Origin: Prunella strophiata
Lineage: Eukaryota > Chordata > Aves > Passeriformes > Prunellidae
Length of the DNA stretch: 64,000 bases
Direction: 5' to 3'
NCBI GenBank assembly: GCA_036583965.1
Contig: JAZBQD010000028.1
Location: forward strand, 2,294,001-2,358,000
This document shows, in pieces, positions 56,401 to 63,849 of this stretch. The position numbers were made by a program, and so were the translations under genes. The notes beneath the pieces are model-generated. The model saw only the letters and a program-made list of their open reading frames with translations. It ran no database searches and was not told where the DNA came from. How positions within the stretch are numbered: position 1 is the first letter of the stretch; each line of letters opens with the position of its first letter.

Positions 56401-57417
56401 AATATCATTAAAATACATATTAAAAGTTTAGGCTGTAGTATGTAAATAGCAAACAGCTACACTAACTAGAGACACAATCTTTTCTTTTGTGCTTTAAAAC
56501 TGAAACCAGAAGGAGCAAACTAATTATCGTGAAATTCAAAGAATTGAAAAGTTCTGATTTTCATTTATGTGCTTCAGAAGAAAAAGGGACCAGATGGATG
56601 ACCCTGTGAAGCCCATTATTAAGTACCAAGGGGACAAAACTCAGGATTTTTTTACAGCTGCTTAAGAACATGTATTTAACCTCTGGTTTCTCAGGAAATT
56701 AAAAAAAAAAAAAAAGTCAAATACAGATACTATGTTTAAAACACAACTGTGATAAATGTCTTCATGTGGCAAAATTTTACACAGAATTCCCTCTCACCAC
56801 TACTATTTGAATATTTAAAATACTATGCCATGTATATATGGAAGTACAGAAAATTAAACATAAAGTAAAATATAGCTAGTGGTAATGCAAAAATATTTTT
56901 TCAAGATGGATAATCACACTTGCATTATTTTGACAATGAGTTGTTGATAACATGGCAAATAGTGATCCTTTATCAAACTGATTTTGTCTGGTTTTACTTT
57001 CATTGCAATAAATAAATAATTGACAGGAGCAGTTAATTTAGAAAATGTCATGAGAGTCCATCAGTCTTTGGGGAGCTATGGAACTAGAGAAATTAAGTTT
57101 TTATAAATAGCAAGAACATTGATGTTGCTGTGCACTGAATGGTGTCCACTCCCTCATACAGCTGTGCATTTGCAAAGGGTGGGCTAACAAGAGTTTGTGT
57201 CTATGCATTCCACAAAACGTTAGAAAATGTTCACCAAATCCCAAGTGTATTTCATGGTGTTCTTTTTATTTAGTTTCTAGATGTGGTGCAGTTAGTTCAG
57301 AGGAAGTCCTGGAAGGTGGGGGATATCTTCCAAGCCGTGGTGCAGTACTGCAAGCTCAGCGAGGAGGGCAGAGAGATCCCACCCAGCCTGTTTGACTGGC
57401 TGCTTGAGCTGGGCTAA
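14331..57417 (+). CDS. SPHKAP: SPHKAP, A-kinase anchoring protein (11 of about 12 coding exons; start exon not found)
   Basis: The conceptual protein matches vertebrate SPHKAP along its length by recognition, from an early ESTDYWLQNQ segment to a terminal FDWLLELG. Known role: it tethers type I PKA regulatory subunits, binds sphingosine kinase 1, and in neurons binds VAP proteins at ER-plasma membrane junctions. The eleven exons sum to 5,050 nt once one surplus base in the giant exon is discounted. They need an upstream exon ending in phase 2, as expected if the missing first exon encodes about 11 residues. Total length would then be about 1,694 residues, against about 1,700 in mammals. Every intron has GT-AG ends. 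Residue numbers in other entries assume this first exon. The one defect is a frame disruption at 46789-46800. AKAP11 is the nearest relative, but the N-terminal and central motifs fit SPHKAP. Confidence 0.96.
15931..15956. repeat. (TG)n microsatellite
   Basis: About 26 bases of TG dinucleotides are interrupted once by TA. This is an intronic simple repeat that is likely to vary in length between individuals. Confidence 0.9.
18541..18605. repeat. A-rich simple tract
   Basis: Two long A runs (14 and about 19 bases) are separated by CAAACC and followed by a CA-interrupted A-rich tail. It could be the remnant of a retroposed poly(A) tail, but no source sequence is recognisable upstream, so it is called only as low-complexity sequence. 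Confidence 0.85.
20392..20502 (+). CDS. SPHKAP: SPHKAP coding exon 3
   Basis: The exon is 111 nt, 37 codons in phase 0 at both ends, between a TATTTTAACAG acceptor and a TCA|GTAAGT donor. It encodes a highly conserved N-terminal block containing SNSLLESTDYWLQNQ followed by PCQIGF and an acidic EDKSE segment (about residues 47-83). This block is one of the clearest family signatures in the window and fixes the gene identity and frame. Compared with the mammalian protein as I recall it, there is one extra serine just before the NCAS ending. No enzymatic motif is present and the function of the block is not established. Confidence 0.95.
29470..29487. repeat. Poly-T tract
   Basis: This is a run of 18 T followed by AATTGCAG. 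It superficially resembles a splice acceptor, but no conserved exon follows. Confidence 0.9.
33921..33935. repeat. Poly-A tract
   Basis: This is a run of 15 A inside the large intron. No retroposon body is recognisable next to it. Confidence 0.9.
36715..36746. repeat. A/T-rich low-complexity tract
   Basis: The stretch is nearly pure A and T, made of AATTAA steps followed by A runs. It is an intronic low-complexity sequence. Confidence 0.8.
37779..37795. repeat. Poly-A tract
   Basis: This is a run of about 17 A in the large intron, following AAAGAGGC. No retroposon body is recognisable. Confidence 0.9.
38757..38816 (+). CDS. SPHKAP: SPHKAP coding exon 4
   Basis: The exon is 60 nt, exactly 20 codons in phase 0 at both ends, between a long polypyrimidine tract ending TTTACAG and the donor CAG|GTAACT. 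It encodes VCFVNLDANRDDCSDEQVKQ, which continues directly from the NCAS end of the preceding exon as in the family (about residues 84-103). The exon is too short to be detected by open-frame length; it is supported by its splice sites, its phase and family similarity. Because it is phase-symmetric, skipping it would keep the frame. Confidence 0.94.
38817..41728 (+). other. SPHKAP intron 4 (about 2.9 kb)
   Basis: The intron runs from GTAACT to a CATGCTGCAG acceptor. Nothing recognisable lies inside. The short open frames near 40700-41580 on both strands overlap one another and match no family I know. Confidence 0.8.
41729..41863 (+). CDS. SPHKAP: SPHKAP coding exon 5
   Basis: The exon is 135 nt, 45 codons in phase 0 at both ends, with a TGCTGCAG acceptor and a CAG|GTAGGA donor. 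The product contains NLPKLISSMNVQ, PKENEIVLLSGLASGNLQAD and a closing YEVPQ, all strongly conserved in SPHKAP (about residues 104-148). The open frame continues upstream to 41720 and downstream to 41905, but the strong splice sites and the clean junction into the next exon's CPWLAD set the limits. It is phase-symmetric, like the two exons before it. Confidence 0.96.
41864..44241 (+). other. SPHKAP intron 5 (about 2.4 kb)
   Basis: The intron ends in a strong polypyrimidine tract and acceptor (CTTTTCCCCCTCCAG). No other feature was recognised. Short open frames at 42864-43926 show no family similarity. Confidence 0.8.
44242..44497 (+). CDS. SPHKAP: SPHKAP coding exon 6 with FFAT-like VAP-binding motif
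   Basis: The exon is 256 nt and starts in phase 0 with CPWLADVCLVQCARG. It continues with the conserved IIFEINKFLIGLELVQERQL and ends after DEYKA plus one base (G|GTAAAA), leaving phase 1. It covers about residues 149-233. The acidic stretch SSIEEDFLTASEHLEDD contains DFLTASE (44437-44457), which fits the FFAT pattern with threonine in place of the usual acidic fourth residue, a phospho-FFAT form. SPHKAP is known to bind VAP proteins, so this is a sensible candidate site, though its use is inferred. If the donor were ignored, the frame would run only to a stop at 44545-44547. Phase 1 joins correctly with the next exon. Confidence 0.95.
44437..44457 (+). other. SPHKAP: FFAT-like motif DFLTASE
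   Basis: The seven residues D-F-L-T-A-S-E lie in an acidic, serine-rich context (SSIEE before, HLEDDNE after), as FFAT motifs usually do. The alanine at position 5 and glutamate at position 7 fit. Threonine at position 4 suggests dependence on phosphorylation. VAP binding by SPHKAP is known for the family; assigning it to this motif is inference. Confidence 0.6.
44498..44760 (+). other. SPHKAP intron 6 (263 nt)
   Basis: This short intron has the donor GTAAAA, which is weaker than its neighbours, and a T-rich acceptor region ending TTCTCAACAG. It contains in-frame stops (first at 44545-44547), so retention would truncate the protein. The length is not a multiple of three and the 1/1 phase joins cleanly as a glycine codon. 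Confidence 0.9.
44761..48497 (+). CDS. SPHKAP: SPHKAP giant exon 7, PKA anchoring core, interrupted by a +1 frameshift
   Basis: The acceptor is TTTTTCTCAACAG and the preferred donor is AGTAG|GTAAGT. The exon encodes about residues 234-1478. In order: a variable hydrophilic stretch to about 385; a candidate RI-binding helix YATNLAESVLQDAFIRLSQ (388-406); conserved ALEVALACAATVIGTISSPQA and EYSFPSALCGMTQVASAV blocks; a second candidate RI helix FAEELAETVVSMATEIAAI (from about 935); QPWFCAWKRG; RKHRAPRLSEIKRKTDEHPE; and an AKAP110-like region with three S-S-x-E-S-I repeats, SLRSPFCFRQSSMPDSRS and IHETWASSIESLMRKNKII. Frame 1 is open to 46976 but is homologous only to about 46793; from 46801 homology continues in the +1 frame. 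The missing continuity is one surplus base. With it, translation stops at 46977-46979 after about 971 residues. Confidence 0.95.
45222..45278 (+). other. SPHKAP: Candidate PKA-RI anchoring helix 1
   Basis: The segment YATNLAESVLQDAFIRLSQ has hydrophobic residues (L, V, L, F, I, L) on an i, i+3/i+4 pattern, as expected for an amphipathic anchoring helix. Mammalian SPHKAP is reported to hold two type I PKA binding sites, and this strongly conserved helix in an otherwise poorly conserved region is a natural candidate. The assignment is inferred. Confidence 0.7.
46789..46800 (+). other. SPHKAP: Frame disruption (one surplus base) inside exon 7
   Basis: Upstream homology (SLSLLGN) is in the frame whose codons include AAC at 46791-46793. 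Downstream homology (LLPSQPVLQ, then YCITDF) is in the frame containing TTG at 46801-46803. The second frame has a stop (TAG, 46786-46788), so the switch must fall between 46789 and 46800. No homopolymer longer than two bases lies in the interval. Removing one base gives a continuous family-length protein and makes all exon phases sum correctly. Confidence 0.9.
46864..46926 (+). other. SPHKAP: Candidate PKA-RI anchoring helix 2
   Basis: The segment begins FAEELAETVVSMATEIAAI and ends CL, with a continuous amphipathic pattern and almost complete conservation with mammalian SPHKAP. It lies about 20 codons after the frame disruption, so the frame used upstream would not produce it. Known: SPHKAP binds type I rather than type II PKA. 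That this helix is one of its two sites is inferred from position and sequence. Confidence 0.72.
47317..47670 (+). repeat. SPHKAP: Three S-S-x-E-S-I protein repeats in SPHKAP
   Basis: Copies begin at 47317 (SSCESIPEED), 47434 (SSCESITDEFSRFM) and 47629 (SSTESITEEFYRYM). The second and third share KQSS-x-ESIT-x-EF-x-R/Y-M, with KQSS just before and an acidic helix after (VNQMENE and LREIEKE). They lie about 39 and 65 residues apart. The arrangement is conserved in the family and resembles phosphorylatable serine motifs followed by short amphipathic helices. Confidence 0.8.
48498..51756 (+). other. SPHKAP intron 7 (about 3.3 kb)
   Basis: Preferred ends are GTAAGT at 48498 and CCCCCTGCCAG at 51756, with alternatives 8 nt upstream at the donor and 13 nt downstream at the acceptor. 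No other gene, repeat or RNA was recognised inside. Confidence 0.75.
51757..51936 (+). CDS. SPHKAP: SPHKAP coding exon 8
   Basis: The exon is 180 nt. The preferred acceptor CCTATCCCCCTGCCAG leaves a first base that completes AG|C (serine) with the giant exon. The product ends in a conserved block: LSSSEESTGSW, QLAND/EEDNPDDTSS and LQLSERSL (about residues 1480-1538). The donor is GAG|GTACCC, weak beyond the first two bases, but it leaves the correct phase 2 for the next exon. The frame runs on to a stop at 52004-52006 if this donor is not used. An alternative acceptor after CCTCAG (exon start 51770) pairs in frame with the alternative upstream donor. The segment is acidic, serine-rich and probably disordered. 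Confidence 0.93.
51937..53817 (+). other. SPHKAP intron 8 (about 1.9 kb)
   Basis: The intron starts GTACCC and ends CTTTGTCAG. No feature was recognised inside. Confidence 0.8.
53818..53904 (+). CDS. SPHKAP: SPHKAP coding exon 9
   Basis: The exon is 87 nt, with a CTTTTGCTTTGTCAG acceptor and an AA|GTAAGT donor. Its first base completes AG|C (serine), then it encodes NGNSSTTSSLGIMDLEIYQE followed by NVPSSPMI and the first two bases of an asparagine codon. This is the family's conserved SNGNSS...GIMDLxIYQE...SSPMIN segment (about residues 1539-1567). The exon contains no long open frame of its own and is recognised only by homology and splice sites. Entry and exit phases are equal (2/2), so skipping it would preserve the frame. 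Confidence 0.95.
53905..54892 (+). other. SPHKAP intron 9 (about 1.0 kb)
   Basis: The intron runs from GTAAGT to a T/G-rich acceptor ending TTTGTTTCTAAG. It contains a short AATAAT-rich stretch around 54280-54305 and nothing else that I recognise. Confidence 0.8.
54893..54945 (+). CDS. SPHKAP: SPHKAP coding exon 10 (53 nt)
   Basis: The first base completes AA|T (asparagine); the exon then encodes ELVEEKVFLKEQTENTE plus one base, matching the family's NELVEEK...E-x-TE segment (about residues 1568-1585). The acceptor is TTTGTTTCTAAG, with AAG rather than the commoner CAG, and the donor is GG|GTAAGT. The exon is followed by only 84 nt of intron that stays open in the same frame. The spliced form gives the spacing to LLVINFDLEPE seen in mammals, so splicing rather than retention is preferred. 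Confidence 0.9.
54946..55029 (+). other. SPHKAP intron 10, 84 nt and open in frame
   Basis: It starts GTAAGT and ends TTATTTTTCCAG. The length is a multiple of three and contains no stop in the SPHKAP frame, so retention would insert 28 residues. Its translation has no recognisable family similarity, which supports it being an intron. Confidence 0.85.
55030..55214 (+). CDS. SPHKAP: SPHKAP coding exon 11 (conserved C-terminal domain)
   Basis: The exon is 185 nt, with a GGATTATTTTTCCAG acceptor and an AAG|GTAGTG donor. After a short variable stretch (STSELSVGTANCQK) it encodes the highly conserved DLLVINFDLEPECPDVELR, ATLQWIAASELGIPTIYFKK and SQENRIEK (about residues 1586-1647). The LQWIAASELGIPTIYF segment is among the strongest signatures in the window and is shared in weaker form with the related AKAPs. 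The exon ends in phase 0. If the donor were not used, the frame would stop at 55254-55256. Confidence 0.97.
55215..57273 (+). other. SPHKAP intron 11 (about 2.1 kb)
   Basis: The last intron runs from GTAGTG to TCTTTTTATTTAG. It holds a 15-base poly-A run near 56701-56715 and otherwise nothing recognisable. Confidence 0.8.
57274..57417 (+). CDS. SPHKAP: SPHKAP terminal coding exon 12 with stop codon
   Basis: The acceptor TTTTTATTTAG is followed in phase 0 by FLDVVQLVQRKSWKVGDIF, then QAVVQYCKLSEEG and the terminal SLFDWLLELG before TAA at 57415-57417. It gives 47 residues (about 1648-1694). The join to ENRIEK of the preceding exon is exactly that of the family. The helical QLVQRKSWKVGDIFQAVVQY stretch and FDWLLELG terminus are nearly invariant in SPHKAP orthologs as I know them. 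An intact, conserved last exon argues against long-standing loss of gene function despite the frame disruption upstream. Confidence 0.97.
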   Translation, partial: FLDVVQLVQRKSWKVGDIFQAVVQYCKLSEEGREIPPSLFDWLLELG

Positions 57418-57503
57418 CAAAGTTTGCTGGTTCAGCTTTCCTGTTCTATTCCAGTTTAAATAAGCAGTGGTTTGTGTAATGCTCTGATTTCTGAACATCA
57501 CTG

Positions 57504-57509
57504 AATAAA
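57504..57509 (+). promoter_or_regulatory. Candidate poly(A) signal AATAAA (proximal)
   Basis: The hexamer lies 87 nt after the stop codon. The next 60 bases are A/C-rich rather than G/U-rich, so it is probably weak or unused. Confidence 0.3.
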
Positions 57510-57954
57510 ATGTGCAAAATGTACAAACTCTACAAGAACAGCACAAATCCGTGCCACAACTGACCCAGGAGCAAAGTGAACCCGAATTTGTGTCTTTCTG
57601 TGTCATGAGGGACTCTTGACATGTTGTGCTGTAGGATGCACTGTACTATGAGGGGATGGATTTTTAGCTTTCTGAATTAATGAACTACACAGTAAAGGCT
57701 TAATTATCTAACATATTCAATTTTCATCAATTTGATTAAATCAGTCAGGTAAAATGGGATAGTAGCCTACCATTCAGTTTTAAAACAACACTGATACTTG
57801 TACAGTTTAACTGTTAGAAGCAGAATGTGTTTCAGAATGCCTTCAGGCACCCTTGTCCCTAGACAAGGTAATATTTATGGGTTTTTGAAATCCCCATAAT
57901 CTGCTAAGGAGTAGAAGCTTTTGAACACTTAACACCTTTGCAGTTTGACAACAC

Positions 57955-57960
57955 AATAAA
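57955..57960 (+). promoter_or_regulatory. Candidate poly(A) signal AATAAA (middle)
   Basis: The hexamer is followed within 25-50 bases by a T/G-rich stretch (TTTTAGTTTCTTCCCATGGG), which resembles a proper downstream element. Confidence 0.45.
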
Positions 57961-59111
57961 AAGCTGCTGAAAACACATTTTAGTTTCTTCCCATGGGTTT
58001 ATTTCTCTTCCATAGTCATTCCTGATTCCTGCAACCTTCCCAAAGAAATAAAATCCAGTCTCCTAGTGACTATCCCTAAAACACTGGTTCCTTTTCCCTG
58101 GGAAGCAGTGCAGTTCAGTACAGCTGCACCTGGCAGATTCCTGCACACAGCTCTGTGAGCCAGGGCAGCAGTTCTCAAACCCTGTCCTGCCCCAGCCCTG
58201 CAACCTTGGGCAAGTCATTTCACCTCTGTGCCTCAGTGTCCCTGCCTGGCAAAAGGGAATCATGACAGTACAATTGTTACCTAAAGTGCTTCTGTTGAAA
58301 GCACTATGTAACATTTTACATATCAATTAAAAGCAGTGAAAAAAGTACTATTTTAATTTAGTGTAATCAAATAAATTGTTCATGAGGTGAAGAAATGCAT
58401 ATCTTAAAAGAGCACCATCTTGTCCTAAAAATCTCAAAGTTAATTTTTGTAACTTAGAAAACAGCAAAATGTTTGTTAAAATTTCAGCAGACATATGTGT
58501 TCATTTGAAGATAACTGTTTGGACTATATGTGAGAGCTCCCATTCCTATAACATTTCTATAATTGTTTGATAAGATATACTCTGCTATTGTCCTGTTGAG
58601 ATGATCTGTTGGTATCAGGCACTTAGTAATACATTCTCTCAACTTCTGCCAAAGAGACTGGGTGTGAATTTAAAGGTAAAAACAACTTATGACATCACAG
58701 CTCTTTTGCAATTTGTTTTTTTTGAAAATACTTACTTTTCATCTCTCTTACTCAAATAGTGGAATAGAATACCTGCCTGCTTTTCCCAAAAAATATTTAA
58801 GAGAAGTTTTATTTTCCATATAACAGTATATGCTTCTGTAATATTTCTTGAAAAAAAAAAAAAACTATCCTTTTGCACTAAATATTTTTGAAAATTTTGA
58901 AGTAGTTTTAAATAATTTATGAAAAAGAGCCATATTCTCAGTTTTATCTTTTAAACCATTACAAAACTTGCATGATTGCATCACTCATTTGTTACAAAAT
59001 ACAAATTGTTAGTGAATTAAAATCTAATGAGGAACATTAAATGACATGAGTAATTCTCAATCTACTCTGCAGTAGTAGAAACAGAACAGGAGAGGTCGCT
59101 TCACAGTCAAA

Positions 59112-59129
59112 AATAAAGGTCAATTTATT
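59112..59129. promoter_or_regulatory. Opposed poly(A) hexamers (AATAAA and TTTATT)
   Basis: The sequence AATAAAGGTCAATTTATT carries a + strand AATAAA (59112-59117) and a minus strand AATAAA (59124-59129) separated by 6 bases. On the minus strand the hexamer is followed by a T-rich stretch. This fits the shared 3' end of convergent transcripts, although no minus-strand gene is established here. Confidence 0.35.
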
Positions 59130-59458
59130 GCAAACACTGAACATAACTGGAGCCACTGGGCCAGCCCCTAAGAACTGCTGAGCATCTGTAACTCCCACTA
59201 ACAAGAGTGGCAACTCTGAATGCTCAGCATTTCTGAGGCTGAGAGCTCATGAAAAGCACCAAGAATTATAAAGTGCTTTGTTTGAGTTAATAAATGGGAA
59301 AGTGTATTTATTTTTAAACCAAATACAGTTAGTTGTCAGTATACAATTTTTTCTTGTGATAGAATAAATGTTTACAAAGCACAAATATCATGACAAAGTT
59401 GTAACAGTGTGATGCAGTTTCTCTGTACAGTAGTTCTTAATGTTGCAATTTATTCAGA

Positions 59459-59464
59459 AATAAA
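59459..59464 (+). promoter_or_regulatory. Candidate poly(A) signal AATAAA (distal)
   Basis: The hexamer is followed by TTATGTTATAATGTGTGTCC, a G/T-rich downstream context typical of cleavage sites. It would give a 3' UTR of about 2.1 kb. Confidence 0.45.
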
Positions 59465-59480
59465 TTTATGTTATAATGTG

Positions 59481-62400
59481 TGTCCTCTTTGCCTTCCTAA
59501 AATGTTCACAAATGAGCTATGGATTTTTTTTTGACCTATTAAATATTTGCCTGCCATCCCTGGAGCTTCTCAAACTCTGCTTCTCAATGACAAATCTGAT
59601 CCATGGCTGTGACCAAAACAAGCCAGAGCAAGGTCCACGTCTTATCTCAGTGCCAGAGCTACTCAGGTTCCACAAGTCATTCAAGAGATAAAAGGCTAAA
59701 CAAAACATTCTTAGTATCACAATAAAATAAAAAGAAATTATACCCTGATTGCCCAGAATAACTCCCAATGTACAAGCCTCTATTAGTGCTCACTGTGGCT
59801 GCTTTCAGTACTTGCAAAAGTGAGCAGGAGGGTGGAGAGACAGAAGTTCAAGACTTTGCTCTTCTTGTGTAAGTTCACAGGGGCATTTACTGCAATATTG
59901 TCTAGGTGTCACAGGTATTTCTACTGCTACTGCAATATTGTCTAGGTGTCACAGGTATTTCTACTGCTACTGCAATATTGTCTAGGTGTCACAGGTATTT
60001 CTACTGCTACACAGAAAAAGGAAACCATTACTTCACTGAATAAATCAGAAAAGCACTTGTCCATTCTTAATTTTTTTTCCAGTTTTTTAAAAGTGGGTAT
60101 TAAATGCACCTAAATGAGAACAACATACAGCCTTAGGTAAAAATCTCCCTTTACATGAGCATGATCAAGGTTTTTAATATCAGGGGTCGTTGCTCACTAT
60201 CTTTATCTTCCTGAAAACTAGGATATAACAAATTAAAATCATATCAGCCAGATTCAAAGCAAACAAAAAGAGATGAGAGGAGGCAAGGAACTGTACCCAG
60301 CTTTGAGAGGGAGCTGGAGAAATTCTTGCAGGAGATGTCTCAGGGGATGGCCTGGCCACCAGAGGCCCCCCATGGGAGCAGCAGCCACATCTGCAGTGCT
60401 CCCCTTGCTGGAGGTGGCTTCAGGGGAAGGTGCATTGCCAGCCCAGGGTCGATTCTACCACCCACATAATGAGGAGCAACATTTGGCCTTTAGATCTGCT
60501 ACTCTTCAAACAGCAATTCTAACTGTATTTGAATTAGATATTTAAAAACTTCAATTTTTTATGTTTGTGTGTTTAGGGTTCTTCTAATGTTGAGGTTACT
60601 AGAAGCTGAAAAACTATAATCTACCTCAATTTTCTTCATACCTCTGAAGATTTTTATTGTCTTCAAGTAAATTAACCATTTATGCTCTGTTATAAAAATA
60701 GTCACCTATTAAGTTCAGTAGATAACTTTTATGAAGAGGTCAGTTTTACAGTTGCTCTTGCCCTGTTTCATGCAGAGCTGCATGACAGACAAGCATGGGA
60801 ATGTCACTGTGATCCTGAACTGTACATATCAAAACAACAGAGGGAAAAAGCCCACCAGTCATTGAAATAAAGAACTCATATTACCTACTCAAATAAAACA
60901 AATTGCAGCTCAGAAGGAAAGCACATCCATACTAGGCAATTTAAGAATCTGACTCAGAGCCACTCCTAAGCCTTTGTCACGTAGGAGCAAACCTATAATG
61001 CCACTATTTTAGTTTTCCCAACCCACTCTGGACCCAATCATCACAAGGAATGGGCCCTCAAAAGGCAACTTGCAGCTGTGCAGCATTTAGCAGGACAGAC
61101 AGCTCTACTGGACAGCTGACCTATCAAACTAATTAAAACAATTTGCAGTGAAGACAGGGCTGGGTGATGGGTACTGCATTCCTCTCCCAGTTTCAGCTGA
61201 GAATTAGACAGTAAAGTGCAGCAAACTGGAAAAGAGAAGCAGGATATATTTCCACATCCTTTTACTAACTACCCAGGAAATGTGAGTGATCCCACTGAAG
61301 GAGACAAAAAAAAGAAATTCACACAAAATGCCACTTTTAAAACATGAGTGGGTGTGAGTACTACTGTCATCACCTATTCAGAAAGAATGTGAATCTCACA
61401 CGTCACAAGTCCAAGTACACATTGTGTGCTTACATGGAAATCCCCATCCTTGTGAAGTGTACGTTCTGTCCTAGAGCAGTTACATGACAAACTTCTTTCC
61501 CAGAAAAACAGAATTGCATATTCATAGAGGTTCATCCTGAAAAGATTTCAAAGGTCTAAAGGACAGAAAGAAGACAGCAAATATGATTTCTACAGTGACA
61601 AGCCTAAGCACTTCAGGGCTCTCCTGAGGTAATCCTTTTCAATAAGGTCACAGGAAGCCAAGTTCGTCAGCATTTCAGGGTAATGTTGAAAGCTACATCT
61701 CATTCCAACCACACGGTGATTAAAGTAGCACTTGGAAAGTATAAGGTAGGCAGATTTAAAAAGTGCCAGGTAATAGAGCTTGAACATACACATTCACCAT
61801 TTTGGCTGAGGGACTAAAGTGGAATCAGAGAAAGGGATAAAGCTGCTGCCAGACCCACAGAACGGTTCCAGCATGTTACATTTATGTGATACATTCCTAA
61901 TGCATTTATCTGTAATTGACAAAATCCACATGTGGGCAAACCAAGGTGCAGAGAATCTAACATCAAAGCATTCACAGAGGGTATCTAGAGTACTACTGAA
62001 GCTCTTAGAAGGTACCAAGCCAGCACCCTTTCCACCAGTGTTGTAATTCACAGCAGATGTGAAAATATTTCACATATGAGCAGGAAACTTAGATAACTTA
62101 GCCTGAAAAGCAGTTCTACACACTCAAGAATCTAGGAAGAATCATAAATAGAACCCAGATGGCCTGCCAGTCCAATGCTTACTGTATTAAACCTCAACTC
62201 ACAATTTCTTGCAAAAATAGGACAAGAGCTTGAAGCCAAAAGCTATTACTGACATCTGATTCACTAGCATAGTATAAGAAAAAAAAATCATAAATGAAGA
62301 AGCAACAGGAAGAAAACCAAACTAAAATATTAAGGGGGGGTGGGGGAAAAACCTAGTTTCTAATCACAGTCCAAAGAATGTTTTCTACTTTGTGATAGTT

Positions 62401-63849
62401 CACAGCAAGTCAAATTTCAGTTTTTAACTATGTAGCAGTAATTGTATACATCTCACCATATTCATTTTCCTCCAATTTTGTCAGCTGGAAATCTCCCAGG
62501 TCACAGGTTCCCATCAATCTAGGGACATTGGGCAATTCTAAACCAACACAGAACACCACTGCTCTTCCTGGCCCTTTCAATTCCAACTTACTGAGATACA
62601 TTTTTGACATCCAAAGGTTTTGCATAAAAACCTAGGAAGCACCACAGGCATTACAGAGACATTTGTGTCAGCCACTTTGCCTATTAGTGAAAGTTTCATT
62701 TTAAATGATCTGCAGCTCTCTATTCACTTCTCCCACAGCACAGCACTAGAAATAACCAGGAAATCTGCCAAGTGGTGACAGGCACTTTTGTTTCTTCATT
62801 TACACACAAGGGTGCTGGCAAGCACTCAGAGGTAGTCCCAACACATCAGCTCTAGTAACTTCCTACTACATTTAACAACGTTTAGAAGTCCACAATCACC
62901 CAAAGGCACAGAATATAAACAAAATCCCTCCAAGTTCATTCTCTGCTCTATACTTACTTTCTTTCTCTTGGCCTCTTCATCCTTCTTTCAAGTCTGCTGG
63001 AGGAGACCAGCCAATTCTGCTCCTTCCACTATGCCTGCAAAGAGCAACTGGACTTCCAGGTGCTCTCAGGAAGAGGAGCAAGCTCTGCACAGATGAAACC
63101 TATTGGCAATTTCTGGGAGAGGCAAGCCTGGCTAAAAGCTTATTGCATGCCAGTAAATGACTTGCAGGAGTTTCTCATCCACTTCTCCATTTATGTCAGG
63201 ATCCTTGGCTTCCAATCTTTGGCAAGCAGAGTTTCTTCTTGCTGGACCTAATCACTGGGCCAGGATTCCAAGTTTAAGTCACCACTGATATTAATCTTTT
63301 TTACCTCAGTTCAAAATAGGAGAATGAGGACTGAGCAGAAAGGAATAGATTGACTGGAAAGATGTGGGCAAATATGAGAGGGGAGTTTAACTGCAGCATA
63401 CATGCAATAGTTAATAGCAAGGCAGCTCATAAATGGCTGCTGGTTTTGTCCAGAAATATGAATGAGGCATTGTATTACTAAAAGCAAAACTGGCATTTTA
63501 ATTCAATATTTTATTACACACACAAAAAAAGTAATACAAAAGTCCTCAAAGCAAGTGCATACCAACACTCCTTTCACAACTGAGATTAGTATAATGCTCT
63601 ATTTTTTTTAATTAAAAAGGTTACAAGTTAAAAATCACACATGAAGAAACTAAGCTATCCTATGCATTCATTCTCACTAATCATGATTTTTCTCTGGTGA
63701 CTGAAATAACAGACCAGATTCTTCTCAGTGCTACTCAGTGAAGAGGCAACATGCACTAACTGAAATATAAGGAACTATTCCATTTAAACCTAAGAGGGGA
63801 AAAAAGCCCTACTTTTCTTCTTTACTATGCAAGTAATCAAATACTAAGC
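59481..63849. other. Intergenic sequence downstream of SPHKAP
   Basis: Apart from the 40-bp tandem repeat, nothing is firmly identified. In mammals the gene beyond the 3' end of SPHKAP is DAW1, in convergent orientation. I looked for its WD-repeat C-terminus on the minus strand and did not find it. Two minus-strand stretches (61590-61793 and about 62445-62634) look mildly coding-like but match nothing I recognise. Confidence 0.6.
59888..60010. repeat. Perfect 3 x 40 bp tandem repeat (minisatellite)
   Basis: Three adjacent identical 40-base units start at 59891, 59931 and 59971 and end at 60010, with three matching bases before the first. Each unit contains TGCAATATTG, whose CAATATTG is a perfect palindrome, and CTAGGTGTCACAGG. 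The lack of any difference between copies suggests a recent expansion, or an assembly duplication. Confidence 0.97.

Larger units (their letters stand above)
57418..59480 (+). other. SPHKAP: Probable SPHKAP 3' UTR (end uncertain)
   Basis: The sequence after the stop codon is AT-rich with several AATAAA hexamers. A 3' end near 57980 (about 0.56 kb UTR) or near 59480 (about 2.1 kb) are both possible, and mammalian SPHKAP has a UTR of roughly 1.5-2 kb. The segment lacks a supported gene. The longer end is a guess from the last + strand AATAAA before intergenic-looking sequence. Confidence 0.45.

Noticed and set aside
14331..57417. Identification as AKAP11 instead of SPHKAP
   Set aside because: AKAP11 shares the general architecture, but the N-terminal exons, the CAWKRG and RKTDEHPE blocks, the S-S-x-E-S-I repeats and the C-terminal LQWIAASELGIPTIYF to FDWLLELG match SPHKAP.
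59176..59229. 10-bp inverted repeat TGCTGAGCAT / ATGCTCAGCA with a 34-nt loop
   Set aside because: The arms are short and the loop long, with no sign of a miRNA-like or structured RNA stem. It could be chance.
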